NCBI GenBank assembly: GCA_964402925.1
Contig: CAYOED010000006.1
Span: 1-64,000 of the forward strand
DNA length: 64,000 nucleotides
Reading direction: 5' to 3'
Origin: Suilimivivens sp964402925
GTDB lineage: Bacteria > Bacillota > Clostridia > Lachnospirales > Lachnospiraceae
In this document: in pieces, positions 8,645 to 18,176 of the stretch
Numbering within the stretch: position 1 is the first letter of the stretch
Layout: each line of letters starts with the position of its first letter
Notes under the pieces: generated by a model
What the model saw: the letters and a program-made list of their open reading frames with translations, nothing else
Told to the model about the DNA's origin: nothing
The model's database searches: none
Translations under genes and position numbers: made by a program

Positions 8645-8675
8645 AGTATATGGGTTATAGTTGGTATAAGGTCAA
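8645..8675 (-). promoter_or_regulatory. MerR-type promoter with 19-base spacer
   Basis: Read on the minus strand: TTGACC (8670-8675), a 19-base spacer, and TATACT (8645-8650). The spacer contains the dyad TTATA-CCAAC-TATAA. An over-long spacer carrying a dyad is the classical architecture of promoters activated by DNA distortion by MerR proteins, so the merR gene is probably autoregulated. Confidence 0.8.
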
Positions 8676-8835
8676 GAAATATTTCATGTTTGATGCATTT
8701 TTCTTGCTGTTTATTTTATCATAATTATTGCCGTGAGTAATTATGATATTCCACACCTAAAATTTATATTGCAATGCTGTTCTGCAGTTATAAACAAACG
8801 CCGCCACGCTTCGCGCACCAGCTTATTGTAAATAA

Positions 8836-8870
8836 ACAGAGAGAATCTTATTGAAAAAGGTTCTCTCTGT
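8836..8870 (-). terminator. intrinsic terminator after the 8910-9383 gene
   Basis: ACAGAGAGAA (8836-8845) pairs perfectly with TTCTCTCTGT (8861-8870) around a 15-base loop. On the minus strand it is followed by a T-rich tract (TTTATTT). It closes the operon of the YyaL-like gene and the small unknown gene. Confidence 0.75.
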
Positions 8871-8909
8871 CAATGATAGCTATTATGTTGCTGGTCAAGA
8901 ATTAAATCC

Positions 8910-9383
8910 TTAACAAAATACAATGATTCTTGAAGGTGTTGTCTGAGGAGGAATACTTCTGGTGGTGGCTGTATAATAAACCAGCAGGGTCTGATCCGCC
9001 GGATTACAGTTAAACCGTTGCCCGTTCGCAGTCCTAATGTTGGTATTTCCCGCAATATTTAACTGCAGTGAGCGATCTTCCGCCAGAAGATTCCGGTCAA
9101 AATAATTCAGCATCACCTGCTCGTTCCTGCCAATCACGGTAACGATCTGCGCACGGTACTGAGGCGGAAAAATGAGAGGAATAGGTAGGGAAGCATCATA
9201 GAATGCCGCTATACGCATTCCCATCCGGATTTGTATATCATCAATCACCTGTGTCTGTGCATTTACTACAAAGTTCGCAATTCCATCATCCGTACGCAAA
9301 GACACCATTTGACTGCAACAGTCATTTCCTCTTGCAATATTAAATACCGTACCTATTACTGGAACAAAATCTGTGTATGCCAT
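8910..9383 (-). CDS. conserved-looking protein of unknown function
   Basis: A 157-residue soluble protein that I do not recognise. There is no signal peptide or membrane segment. The composition is beta-rich, with many isolated hydrophobics, two adjacent Cys near the start (GNDCCSQM) and a terminal Cys. The segments FVVNAQTQVID and NYFDRNLLAEDRSLQLNI recall small beta-barrel or OB-like folds, but this is weak. AAAGGT precedes the ATG. It starts 18 bases after the stop of the YyaL-like gene, so the two are probably co-transcribed, with a terminator just downstream. Confidence 0.6.
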   Translation of the reverse strand: MAYTDFVPVIGTVFNIARGNDCCSQMVSLRTDDGIANFVVNAQTQVIDDIQIRMGMRIAAFYDASLPIPLIFPPQYRAQIVTVIGRNEQVMLNYFDRNLLAEDRSLQLNIAGNTNIRTANGQRFNCNPADQTLLVYYTATTRSIPPQTTPSRIIVFC

Positions 9384-9401
9384 AAAACTACCTTTTTTTA
9401 T

Positions 9402-11360
9402 TTAAAATACTCCTTTTTCAGGAAAATGTTCCTGATTTATAGGCGGAAGGCAAGTGTGGTCCTTACAGATATAATAAGTTGTTTTCCCGTTTAGTAGTTT
9501 ATACTCTTCCGTCTCATGCGCAAGAAGATTTACATCTGCATAAAGGGGCAGTTTTTTCCTGACCTCTTCTTCCTCCTCTCCTGCTGCCAAAATCACAGTG
9601 ATTTTAGCAGGGGGATTTAAGTAAAACAGCTGGGCAGTCAGAAACATCCCATGCCCTGTGGGATAGGCTTTTGCCTCACCGGATAAAAAAGCCAGCTGTT
9701 CCTTTGCCAGATGCTCATAATCCTCATTCCCTAAAATCTGGAAAAGCCTGACAAAACAATATGCCATGACAGAATTTCCACTAGGAAGCGCACCGTCATA
9801 AGTTTCCTTGGGTTTTATAATCAGACTGTCGTTTCCCTCCCCATATAGAAAATATCCGCTGCCCTTCTCATCGGCAAACTGCTCCTTTGCCTCTTCACAG
9901 ATCTGCTGTGCACGTTCTATATAGGCAGATTCTCCGGTTGCCTCGTACAAACTGATAAGCGCCGCTGTATAATAAGCATATTCATCCAGAAATCCCTTAA
10001 CAAAACGTATATGATTTCTAAAACTTACATAAAGAGTGTTCCCATATGCAAGACTCTTTTCAATAAACTGCTGTGCCCTCTTTGCCGCCAAAAGATACTC
10101 TTCTTTCCCCGTCACGCGGTAAAGTACCGATAACGCCCAGATCATCAGCGCATTCCATGAGGTCAGGATCTTATCGTCCAAGTGCAGCTTAAAATGAGAT
10201 TTGCGATACTCATACATAAGCTCCTTTTCCCCTTCAAAGTCATCCGGAATTTCATTTCCATTCAAGAGATTTGGAATATTCCTGCCTTCAAAATTTCCCC
10301 GCTGCGTTATCCCGAAATGTTGGCAAAGCCGCTTTCCCCTCTCTTCCCCCAAAAGCCTGCACACTTCCTCATATCTCCACGTATAAAATCTGCCTTCTTC
10401 CCCTTCACTGTCTGCGTCCTGCGCAGAATAAAACGCTCCCTCGCTGTCAGTCAGATCACGGAAAACATAGGCGGCAGTCTTTTCCGCTGTATCTAAAAAA
10501 ATTTCATTCCCCGAAACCTTATAAGCTGCCGAATATGCTATGATCAACAGTGCATTATCATACAGCATTTTTTCAAAATGCGGGAGAAAAAAATACTTAT
10601 CTGTGGAATATCTGGAAAATCCAAAACCAATGTGGTCAAAAATCCCGCCTCTGCGCATCTTTTCAAGCGTAACCTCCACCTGCTTAAAAACATCCTTTTT
10701 ATCATTTATCTGTGCATAAAGGGTTAAAAACAGTAGATTGTGAGGTGTCGGAAACTTCGGTGCATTTCCGAATCCGCCATATTTTTTATCAAAGTTTTCC
10801 GAAAAGATCCCTACTGCCTTCTCCGGCATCCCGCTGTCGATATGTTCACAAACTCCTTCATCCTCCGTACTAATATGTGCAAGGATGCGTTCCGCGGACT
10901 GCAGCAGTTCCTCCTTATCCCTCTTCCATTTATCTGCAATCACAAGCAGCAGATCATGCATCCCCGCCATGCCCCGGCTGGATATGGGCGGAAAATAAGT
11001 TCCTGCAAAAAATGGCTTCTGTTCCGGCGTCATGAAAATACTCATAGGCCATCCGCCATTTCCCGTCAGAGCCTGACAAACGGACATATACACACTATCA
11101 ATATCGGGACGCTCCTCCCTGTCCACCTTGACCGACACAAAGTAGCGATTGAGGATATCTGCGATTTCCATATTTTCAAAACTCTCCTGCTCCATCACAT
11201 GGCACCAATGACAGGTACTATATCCAATACTCAAAAAAACAGGTTTATCTTCCCGCTTTGCCTTTTCAAAAGCTTCTTCTCCCCATGGATACCAGTCCAC
11301 AGGATTTTCAGCATGCTGTAACAGATAGGGGCTGCTCTGATCTTTTAAATGATTGCTCAT
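9402..11360 (-). CDS. YyaL/DUF255 thioredoxin-fold protein
   Basis: A 652-residue protein of the DUF255/YyaL (SSP411-like) family. The N-terminal thioredoxin-like domain (about 1-165) holds the motif STCHWCHVM near residue 50. The rest is an (alpha/alpha)6-barrel-like region related to N-acylglucosamine epimerases and cellobiose epimerases, with GGFGNAPKFPTP and FEKMLYDNALLI as landmarks. The length is normal for the family. The cellular role is not firmly known; proposals include redox or sugar-related functions. AAAGGAAGG precedes the ATG. Confidence 0.92.
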   Translation of the reverse strand: MSNHLKDQSSPYLLQHAENPVDWYPWGEEAFEKAKREDKPVFLSIGYSTCHWCHVMEQESFENMEIADILNRYFVSVKVDREERPDIDSVYMSVCQALTGNGGWPMSIFMTPEQKPFFAGTYFPPISSRGMAGMHDLLLVIADKWKRDKEELLQSAERILAHISTEDEGVCEHIDSGMPEKAVGIFSENFDKKYGGFGNAPKFPTPHNLLFLTLYAQINDKKDVFKQVEVTLEKMRRGGIFDHIGFGFSRYSTDKYFFLPHFEKMLYDNALLIIAYSAAYKVSGNEIFLDTAEKTAAYVFRDLTDSEGAFYSAQDADSEGEEGRFYTWRYEEVCRLLGEERGKRLCQHFGITQRGNFEGRNIPNLLNGNEIPDDFEGEKELMYEYRKSHFKLHLDDKILTSWNALMIWALSVLYRVTGKEEYLLAAKRAQQFIEKSLAYGNTLYVSFRNHIRFVKGFLDEYAYYTAALISLYEATGESAYIERAQQICEEAKEQFADEKGSGYFLYGEGNDSLIIKPKETYDGALPSGNSVMAYCFVRLFQILGNEDYEHLAKEQLAFLSGEAKAYPTGHGMFLTAQLFYLNPPAKITVILAAGEEEEEVRKKLPLYADVNLLAHETEEYKLLNGKTTYYICKDHTCLPPINQEHFPEKGVF

Positions 11361-11445
11361 AAATACCTTCCTTTCTTATCACTTGTATTTTGCGCAATCA
11401 TCTATAATTTATACCGCCTTCTCCTTTTACGGAAGCAGACTTATC

Positions 11446-11994
11446 TTATAATTCTTCCATCATCATCTCAAGCAGCATAATATGATATTCTTCATCTTTT
11501 ATGATTCTTCCAAGCACTGCATTGACACAAGAATCATTGATCATATTCATATGCATCTGATACTGATTGATTGCTGCCCTCTCCGCTTCTATATCTGCAA
11601 GCAGCATTTTTCTGGTATTTTCAGGAATCGTCAGATATTCCGGTGTCCACATCCGCGCTCTTCCATTCTGCTGCCTTGCTGCGAAATCAACCGTTCCGCC
11701 CAGCAGATAAATCAGTTCACCCAATTTCTGCAAGTGCATCATCTCTGCCATGGCAATTCCTAGGAGCGCCTTTGCCATCGCACATCTATCACATGACAGA
11801 CGACTTTCATTATTGATATACTGAGTTGTTGCAGATAACTCTGACACGGCACCGCAGTAGTCATTGCTTAATAGATTTGCATATGCCTGATTCCTGCCAG
11901 TAACCTTAATCGGCGGGTATGGTAAATCCACCATAATCGGCTTTACCCCTGAAAAACTGCAGGTGTTAATGAGAGTATTTGCTCTTTCTTCCAT
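11446..11994 (-). CDS. ferritin-like domain protein (manganese-catalase/CotJC-like)
   Basis: A 182-residue protein from the preferred start, an ATG with GGAG 9 bases upstream; an upstream in-frame TTG at 12009 would sit on that ribosome binding site. Two helical pairs contain E-x2-H-type ligands: AMAEMMHLQKL near the middle and KDEEYHIMLLE near the end, with further Glu in DIEAERAAI. This is the pattern of a four-helix di-metal protein. The N-terminus (VDLPYPPIKV) resembles spore-coat manganese-catalase relatives. Its likely job is metal/peroxide handling, perhaps in spores; the exact activity is not proven. Confidence 0.75.
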   Translation of the reverse strand: MEERANTLINTCSFSGVKPIMVDLPYPPIKVTGRNQAYANLLSNDYCGAVSELSATTQYINNESRLSCDRCAMAKALLGIAMAEMMHLQKLGELIYLLGGTVDFAARQQNGRARMWTPEYLTIPENTRKMLLADIEAERAAINQYQMHMNMINDSCVNAVLGRIIKDEEYHIMLLEMMMEEL

Positions 11995-12114
11995 TTTCAT
12001 TTTCTCCAATATACAATCTTCTATAGATAGTATATTAGAACTTTAATCATAATGTGCCTTCTCTTTCGTCCTCATTTTTTGTATTGGCGTTACCTTAAAT
12101 TTCCAGAGTAAAGA

Positions 12115-13086
12115 TTAAAGGCTCTCCATCGCCTTCAAAAACAAGTTCCTGATAGCATCCCTTGGATAATTCCCAAGCCCTGCCACTTTATCCTGACGTA
12201 TGAACCCGCCTGCCATAGCAGCATGTCCTCCTCCGTTCCCCAAATCAAGCAATGCCTGATGAAGCAGGTTGCCTGCATGAATCTTTGGGTCCTCTGAGCG
12301 AACCGACAGCTTTATCCCATCCTCTCTATAAGAAAACACCACTGCCACTTCCACTTCAACCAAAGCCAGAATAAAGTCCGCAAGAATTGCAATCAATGCA
12401 TCCGGGCAGGAAAACGGGATGCAGGAAAAACCTGTCTTGTCGTACAGCTCAATGCTTTCGATAGCGGCACCATATGCTCTCAAATCATCAAATTCCATAT
12501 TATTGCGTTCCAGTCGTGCCAGCTTCTCATGGTCACAGAAAGGAAACAAAAACCGGAACATCTCAATATCCAGCTCTGTCACGCCTCGTGAAAATTGCAG
12601 AGTGTCCATCTTTATACCATAAAGCAATGCTGTCGCTGTATCTTGATCCGGTTCATGCCCCATTTTAACATAATATTCCGCAATCAATGTAGCGCAGGCG
12701 CCGGTAATCCGGATATCCTGATATTTATACTCCATTGGAACAAAGGTAGGATGATGGTCGATACATGCCACTTCATCTCCCACAAAATCCGTAACATTCC
12801 CACCGTGCTTCTGTGTGTCCACACATATGATATAGTCATCCTCTTTCATCTCCTGAAGCAGATCTGCATATGGATATATCTGCATCTGAAATGCATCCAG
12901 TAGTTTTGAAGCGCTCAGCTTGTCTATCCTGCCATCATAGCAAAGTTTTGACTCCACACCATAAGCTTCCAGCAGTTTCTTCAACCCATATGCGGAAGAA
13001 ATGGCATCCGGGTCTGGAAAGTTATGCGTCTGTATATAAACCCTGTGCCCCTGGCATAGCTTAACAAGTTCCATGAAATCACTCAT
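12115..13086 (-). CDS. DHH family phosphoesterase, NrnA-like
   Basis: A 323-residue DHH/DHHA1 protein. The motifs are HNFPDPDAISSAYG (residues 21-34), CVDTQKHG, CIDHHP (the DHH triad, near residue 109) and a C-terminal DHHA1 motif GNGGGHAAMAGG. NrnA-type enzymes degrade nano-RNA or dephosphorylate pAp, while related forms cleave cyclic dinucleotides; which applies cannot be read here. There is no GdpP-type membrane or GGDEF part. AGGAG lies 8 bases before the ATG. Confidence 0.9.
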   Translation of the reverse strand: MSDFMELVKLCQGHRVYIQTHNFPDPDAISSAYGLKKLLEAYGVESKLCYDGRIDKLSASKLLDAFQMQIYPYADLLQEMKEDDYIICVDTQKHGGNVTDFVGDEVACIDHHPTFVPMEYKYQDIRITGACATLIAEYYVKMGHEPDQDTATALLYGIKMDTLQFSRGVTELDIEMFRFLFPFCDHEKLARLERNNMEFDDLRAYGAAIESIELYDKTGFSCIPFSCPDALIAILADFILALVEVEVAVVFSYREDGIKLSVRSEDPKIHAGNLLHQALLDLGNGGGHAAMAGGFIRQDKVAGLGNYPRDAIRNLFLKAMESL

Positions 13087-13232
13087 TTTTATTTCTCCTA
13101 TCGTATATTCTGCAATAAAAGCAGATTTTCAGAAGAATCTACCAAACTTTTACCGTAATTGTTCCTGTTTGAATCCTATCATAATTTTTCATTTTCTACA
13201 ATCTTCATTTTCTGGAAACATGGCACTACGCG

Positions 13233-14732
13233 TTACTCCTCTGCCGGCTGATAATCCCGGCGAATCAACCCAGACATCGGTATCGTCAATGAACCGCTGT
13301 CTCCATAACGGATAATCAACTCCTGCTCCGCATCCTTCCATATAAAACCGCTGGAATGATCACAAAAGTCCGACCGCCCCGCTCCAACCAGATAAGTATC
13401 TTCATCAAATACATAGATCCATCCCTCATAATAAGTTCCCTTATTGTACGCTGCCATTTCTTCATCAAAAACTTCCATATACCGAAGCATGTACTTTTTC
13501 CCGGTGGTCTTATCCCTTATTTCCTTCTCCCAGATAAAGTCCTCATCATAGATCCTCCAGATATCATCAATCCGCTCTTTGTATTCTTCATACATATACT
13601 TATAATCGCAAATCATTTCTCTCTTTCCTTGATCATACCGGACGATTTCCACCTGCACACCCATCTCAGGTGAACCTATATGGTTAAATAGCTTTATCAG
13701 TTCATAATCCATCTCACCTTCCCACTGATAAGTAAATGCGGATCCACTGATTGCTGAACCATGAGACGTCATATACAGTCTTCTCGTCTCATCGTCCACA
13801 CTATACGTACAATAATAATCCAATTCTTCGTCCAGCTTCACAAACACTCTTTTTGAAGGACTAAAAACATAATGACTGGCAGTGCCTCCGTTCGCCCCAT
13901 AAAAATATCTTACCGTAAGTTCTAAATAACCATCTGCATTGAAATCCTCAAATACAAACGGAGATTCATATCCATATGTGGATGTCACCTGCAATTCTTG
14001 TATAAGTTCTTCTCCCTTTTCATCATAAATCTCTACCTGATAAATATAAGGCGTTGACTCGCCTGGTTCACCCCTTCCTATTATTTTTGCCTGAAGCTGA
14101 ATTTTTTCTCCCCCGCCCAAGTCTCTGATATAAAAATAATTGCTTTTAAGGTTATCCAGCAGCATGATATTCCCATCCGTTTCCTGATGCCATAAAAAAA
14201 GAGGTTCATAATCATAATCCAACTTATGTCTCACAGCACTGTCCAAATTAGGACTCTCATCTGCTTCCTTCTGACTTGCGACCTCGCAATAATATCCCTT
14301 CCAAAGGAAAAATCCTCGAACCTCATCCGGCGTTTCCACCACATAAAAAACCTGATTACATATACCTTCCTTATAATCCCCAAATTTATATTCGCTCAAC
14401 GGATAACTTATCATCCCACACATATCAGGATACCTGTCCTGAAAATAAGAAAACGCTTCTTCTCCCGTGGTATATCCCGGATAATCCCCCGCCGGATGCA
14501 AAATCACTTCCTGCGCATACGGGAACAGTTTTTCATAGATTTCAATAGTGTCTTCCATTAACGCCAACACACTATGTATGCCTGTCCTTTCACATATTCT
14601 ACCCGCACTCCTGAAATACTCTCCCTGTTTAACCACTGCCGATTCATTCTGGTTAAAACCTGCCATTCCCCAGATTATACCTCCCATGATCAACAACACT
14701 CCTAAAAAGATGAAACTCTTTAATCTTTTCAT
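13233..14732 (-). CDS. secreted or membrane-anchored protein of unknown function
   Basis: About 499 residues from the ATG that has GGAG six bases upstream; an ATG 12 bases earlier overlaps that site. Residues 1-22 form a signal/anchor segment (KRLKSFIFLGVLLIMGGIIW). The rest is acidic and aromatic, predicted extracellular. FEDFNADGYLELTVRYF near the middle is a D-x-N-x-D-G calcium-loop-like motif, as found in FG-GAP or XAC2610-type proteins. There is no catalytic motif that I recognise. It stands alone between the DHH gene and a palindromic element. Confidence 0.65.
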   Translation of the reverse strand: MKRLKSFIFLGVLLIMGGIIWGMAGFNQNESAVVKQGEYFRSAGRICERTGIHSVLALMEDTIEIYEKLFPYAQEVILHPAGDYPGYTTGEEAFSYFQDRYPDMCGMISYPLSEYKFGDYKEGICNQVFYVVETPDEVRGFFLWKGYYCEVASQKEADESPNLDSAVRHKLDYDYEPLFLWHQETDGNIMLLDNLKSNYFYIRDLGGGEKIQLQAKIIGRGEPGESTPYIYQVEIYDEKGEELIQELQVTSTYGYESPFVFEDFNADGYLELTVRYFYGANGGTASHYVFSPSKRVFVKLDEELDYYCTYSVDDETRRLYMTSHGSAISGSAFTYQWEGEMDYELIKLFNHIGSPEMGVQVEIVRYDQGKREMICDYKYMYEEYKERIDDIWRIYDEDFIWEKEIRDKTTGKKYMLRYMEVFDEEMAAYNKGTYYEGWIYVFDEDTYLVGAGRSDFCDHSSGFIWKDAEQELIIRYGDSGSLTIPMSGLIRRDYQPAEE

Positions 14733-14837
14733 AACAATCTCCATCTTAATGCCACAAAATCAAATAACACTGCTATTCTACTCCTTCCATGCATCATAAT
14801 TGCATCCTTTTTGTATCATAATTGCATAATACGGTCT

Positions 14838-15175
14838 GACCCAATGTCATTTATAGAAGGGACCGCAGCTGCGGGGCAGATATCTCACTTCATCTGGCTG
14901 GACAAAAGTCTATGGCGGAGCCTTATGGAAAGCGATTAGAAGGACTTAACAGCCCATCCATTGCCCAGCAATCGACGGACAGGACGTCCGTCGAAGGCGT
15001 AACTTGACCCATGGATGGGTCAATACGCCGTTTGCGTCCGGTGCCAATTTCTGAACAAGGGCTGTTTAGTCCTTCTTATCGCTGTACATAGGATTCGCCA
15101 TAGACTTTTGTCCAGCCAGATGAAGCGGGATATCTGCCCAGCGGCTGTGGTCCCTTCTATAAATGACATTGGGTC
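14838..15175. repeat. family 1 palindromic element, copy A
   Basis: A 338-base inverted-repeat structure with 80-base arms (14838-14917 / 15096-15175) that pair with few mismatches. The 178-base core contains nested stems: CCTTATGG...ACATAGG, AACAGCCC...GGGCTGTT, CGGACAGGACGTCCG, and GGCGTA...TACGCC enclosing TTGACCCATGGATGGGTCAA. The core closely matches the copy at 60405-60583 but the arms do not. It sits between the 3' end of the ABC permease gene and the start of the secreted-protein gene, and codes for nothing convincing. Confidence 0.9.
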
Positions 15176-15186
15176 CAATCTCAACC

Positions 15187-17295
15187 TTACTCTATCACCT
15201 CCAATTGTCTGCACATACTTTTTATTGTATGGCGGTAAACTAGGTAGTACACTCCCGCAAGTGCAATCAGTATAAAGAAGCACACCGCCATTCCCCCAAT
15301 CTCGCTGCCCGTCCATTTTCCGTCATTTCCAAACATGAGCAGCGCATAAAGCAGATACATAATACTCATCCCCACCATAGAAGGAATCTTGAACACCGGT
15401 TCTGCCTGCCCCTTGATTTCTCTGATCAAGAAAGCCGGCGAAGCGCCAAGTTTTTTTAAATCATCAAAGACATAGCGGTTGTTGAGGGCAATGGTCATAC
15501 AGCGCGTATAAGTGATAATCATTGCTGCCAGAGAACAGATGATGGCGATGAACAAAAACATCATAAAATACACTGAAAAGGTTCTTAGAAAATCCATCTG
15601 ATCCAGCATCCGGCTTTTAGGCATATAAGTCCAGTACATCCGAAAATCACTTTCATCCGGTCTTGAAAAACTAATTTTTGTCATTCTATCTGTATCTCCC
15701 CAATAGACCTCCCCCTGCTGTTCTTTGTAATACTTTGTCACCCTGTCATAATATACTGGCAGCTCACACTCCGGACCAAAAGCAGAAACCAATGTATAGA
15801 AGAAGTCTTCCGCAAATGCATAGCTATCCTCTCCGTCTATGTTGAAGAATGCAGTGCAGCCCATCCAATCGGGAGTAAGTCCCTGTGCAATGCTTTCATA
15901 ATCTGTATTATTAAGCACATAATACCCTATCTGATCCACCAGAAAACCATAATGGACATATCCCGCAAAGGTTACAGGAAGGCTTTCAAAAGTAACCATA
16001 TTAGTGAGATCAGCAGCACCCGAATTTAAATAGTACAATCCTGTCTCATCCGCATTGGAAACAGCAAGGTAACTCCCCTGTTCCACTGAAATTTCTTCTC
16101 CGGTAAGCATTTCATAAGAATCTTCAGAAAGAAATCTACCCTCTTCCAAAAGAGGAACATACTCATAGTGAAAGTTCCTGCCTTCATCTTCTACCTCTGT
16201 AGTGCCGCCCATTGCAAGCGACAGATAGGGCACATTTTTAAAGTCCATAATTTTAAGATTGTACTTTGCAGCAAGAGCGGAGACCTCTTTCTCTCCCGGA
16301 ACCGTCTGATCCGCACGGTAAAGGTAATAAAAATCATAAGGACGCTCCTTGATTTCCATTATTCTTCCCACCCCCATCATAGGAAGATAAAAAATAGCAA
16401 AGACACCTCCTGCAATCAGCACCGTGCTTACAAGCAGATTATTTACGGTTTGCTTTCCCTGAAACTTCATCATACTTCTGGCAATCAGATTTTTGTATGA
16501 CTGCTTTCTGTGAAAGTTCCAGCCATGCACCACCGTATGAAGCATGATCATATAAAGACCAAGAAAACACGGGGCATAGAAAAGATTGATCCACTCGGGA
16601 GAGTAAGCACTGAAAAGCGCTTGATAAACTATGGGGGCTGTGTAACCTAAAACAGAGCCTGTAAATACCATTAAAATTCCCACCGGACCACACCAGGTTC
16701 CCAACTCTCTCACAGGCTCATTTCTGTGCTCCTCATGCATTACTTCCATAATATTTGTCCGTCTCAGATACCGGTAAGCGTTCACACAAGAAAATGCCAC
16801 TACAATTAAAAAAAGCAGCGCCGACAAATACAGACATTTAAAATCAAGCCTCAGTGCCATCTGTGTACTGTCCGTAATGAAAAGGCGAAAGCCGTTCCAT
16901 AAAATCCAGACAAAAGGAAAACCTGCCAAAATGCCTGCAAAGGAAGATACGGAGCTTAAGAAAAGCACCTCCCGAAGCAGCCCGGGAAGAAGACGGCGGC
17001 CAGAAGCGCCAAGTGCCATAAGTGTTCCCAGCTGTTTTGCCTTCTTCCTAAAGAAAAGCCCGGAAGCATAAATTGTAAATACCACACATCCAAATAATGC
17101 CAGCACAAAAATAGCAACCATCTGTTTACGACTGTCTCCCCCTTCCGGCAGCACCAAAAGCACGGTAGGCGAAAACATCATAGCAGAATAGGCAGTGATT
17201 AATAACAAAGAGACAAAATTACAGAACAGATAAAGCCCTGCCTGCTTCCTGTCCGCTTTTTGTAGTTTTTTCTCCAGACTTTTCAAGGTCATCAT
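15187..17295 (-). CDS. ABC transporter permease, FtsX/BceB-like
   Basis: A 702-residue permease. Transmembrane segments lie near residues 25-45, 60-80, 115-140, 155-180, 210-265 and 290-310. A large extracellular domain (about 320-580) follows, then three to four more segments. FtsX-type regions occur in both halves. This is the 10-segment plan of BceB-like exporters that sense or remove cell-wall-active peptides. The chosen ATG has GGAGG 8 bases upstream and follows the ATPase stop by one base, so the pair forms one operon. Confidence 0.88.
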   Translation of the reverse strand: MMTLKSLEKKLQKADRKQAGLYLFCNFVSLLLITAYSAMMFSPTVLLVLPEGGDSRKQMVAIFVLALFGCVVFTIYASGLFFRKKAKQLGTLMALGASGRRLLPGLLREVLFLSSVSSFAGILAGFPFVWILWNGFRLFITDSTQMALRLDFKCLYLSALLFLIVVAFSCVNAYRYLRRTNIMEVMHEEHRNEPVRELGTWCGPVGILMVFTGSVLGYTAPIVYQALFSAYSPEWINLFYAPCFLGLYMIMLHTVVHGWNFHRKQSYKNLIARSMMKFQGKQTVNNLLVSTVLIAGGVFAIFYLPMMGVGRIMEIKERPYDFYYLYRADQTVPGEKEVSALAAKYNLKIMDFKNVPYLSLAMGGTTEVEDEGRNFHYEYVPLLEEGRFLSEDSYEMLTGEEISVEQGSYLAVSNADETGLYYLNSGAADLTNMVTFESLPVTFAGYVHYGFLVDQIGYYVLNNTDYESIAQGLTPDWMGCTAFFNIDGEDSYAFAEDFFYTLVSAFGPECELPVYYDRVTKYYKEQQGEVYWGDTDRMTKISFSRPDESDFRMYWTYMPKSRMLDQMDFLRTFSVYFMMFLFIAIICSLAAMIITYTRCMTIALNNRYVFDDLKKLGASPAFLIREIKGQAEPVFKIPSMVGMSIMYLLYALLMFGNDGKWTGSEIGGMAVCFFILIALAGVYYLVYRHTIKSMCRQLEVIE

Positions 17296-17296
17296 T

Positions 17297-18088
17297 TCAC
17301 ATCCCTCCTGCAATCTCTTGATCTGATGCAACATCCATACTGCTCATTTTCCGGATAGCGTCAAGCAGACGATCCTGGAACTTAACTCTTTTTTCTTCCC
17401 TATGCCCCGGCGATGCCTTCAACGTGTCATAGACCACGCCGTCCTTAAGGAGAATGACCCTGTCACAAAAAGAAGCGGCAAAGCTGTCATGTGTCACCAT
17501 GAATATAGAAGCACCCAATTTATTTCTGGCACTTTCAAAAGACTCAATGACCGCCCGGCTGGACTTGCTGTCCAGATTACCGGTAGGCTCGTCCGCAAGG
17601 ATAAGAAGGGGCTGGTTAATCAGGCTCCTGGCTACCGCCGTTCTCTGTCTCTCTCCGCAGGAAACATCTACCGGATATTTTCCCGCAATATGGTCAATTC
17701 CGAAAAGAGACAATAACTGATCCGCAAGTTTTTCCGCTTCCCGGTCCACTTTACCCTGAATGATTCTGGGAACCAGAATATTCTCCCTTATCGTCAATCC
17801 GTCGAGAAGCATGAAATCCTGGAATACAAAGCCAAGTTTTTCATTACGTATCTTTGCCAGAGCATTTTCATCAAGTCCTTTCAGCTCCTTTCCCCCTAAG
17901 GTGATGGTTCCCTGTTCAAAGGGAATATAGCAGGAAATGCAGTTGAGCAGCGTGCTCTTGCCGGACCCGGAAGGTCCCATAACTGCTACAAATTCCTGAT
18001 TTGCGACGGACAAGTCAATTCCCTTAAGTACAGAATAAGACTTACTTCCGCTTTGATAAGATTTGTGAAGATTTTTTACATATAACAT
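17297..18088 (-). CDS. ABC transporter ATP-binding protein, BceA/MacB-like
   Basis: A 263-residue ATPase starting at the ATG preceded by AGAGGT; upstream in-frame codons lack a ribosome binding site. Walker A (GPSGSGKST), the Q-loop (VFQDFMLLDGLTI), the signature SCGERQRTAVARSL (a variant of LSGGQ) and Walker B (LILADEPTGNLDS) with the following H-loop (VTHD) are all present. It powers the adjacent permease. It is divergent from a LytTR/GHKL two-component system that probably controls it. Confidence 0.93.
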   Translation of the reverse strand: MLYVKNLHKSYQSGSKSYSVLKGIDLSVANQEFVAVMGPSGSGKSTLLNCISCYIPFEQGTITLGGKELKGLDENALAKIRNEKLGFVFQDFMLLDGLTIRENILVPRIIQGKVDREAEKLADQLLSLFGIDHIAGKYPVDVSCGERQRTAVARSLINQPLLILADEPTGNLDSKSSRAVIESFESARNKLGASIFMVTHDSFAASFCDRVILLKDGVVYDTLKASPGHREEKRVKFQDRLLDAIRKMSSMDVASDQEIAGGM

Positions 18089-18176
18089 AGCGCACCTCTC
18101 TATCAATGAATTTAGTGTCAGTATATCAGAAAATAAAATCCACAAAATTCGGGATGTCATTTTAAGCAGCCCTCAC

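Noticed and set aside
10740..11321. 193-codon plus-strand frame
   Set aside because: Antisense to the well-conserved thioredoxin-like part of the YyaL-type gene.
14838..15175. Considered as a CRISPR array, MITE or group II intron piece
   Set aside because: No regularly spaced repeats; no shared terminal repeats or target duplications between copies; no domain V-like hairpin or reverse transcriptase gene was seen.
15015..15275. 86-codon frame over copy A
   Set aside because: Mostly inside the inverted repeat and antisense to the permease 3' end; no ribosome binding site or homology.
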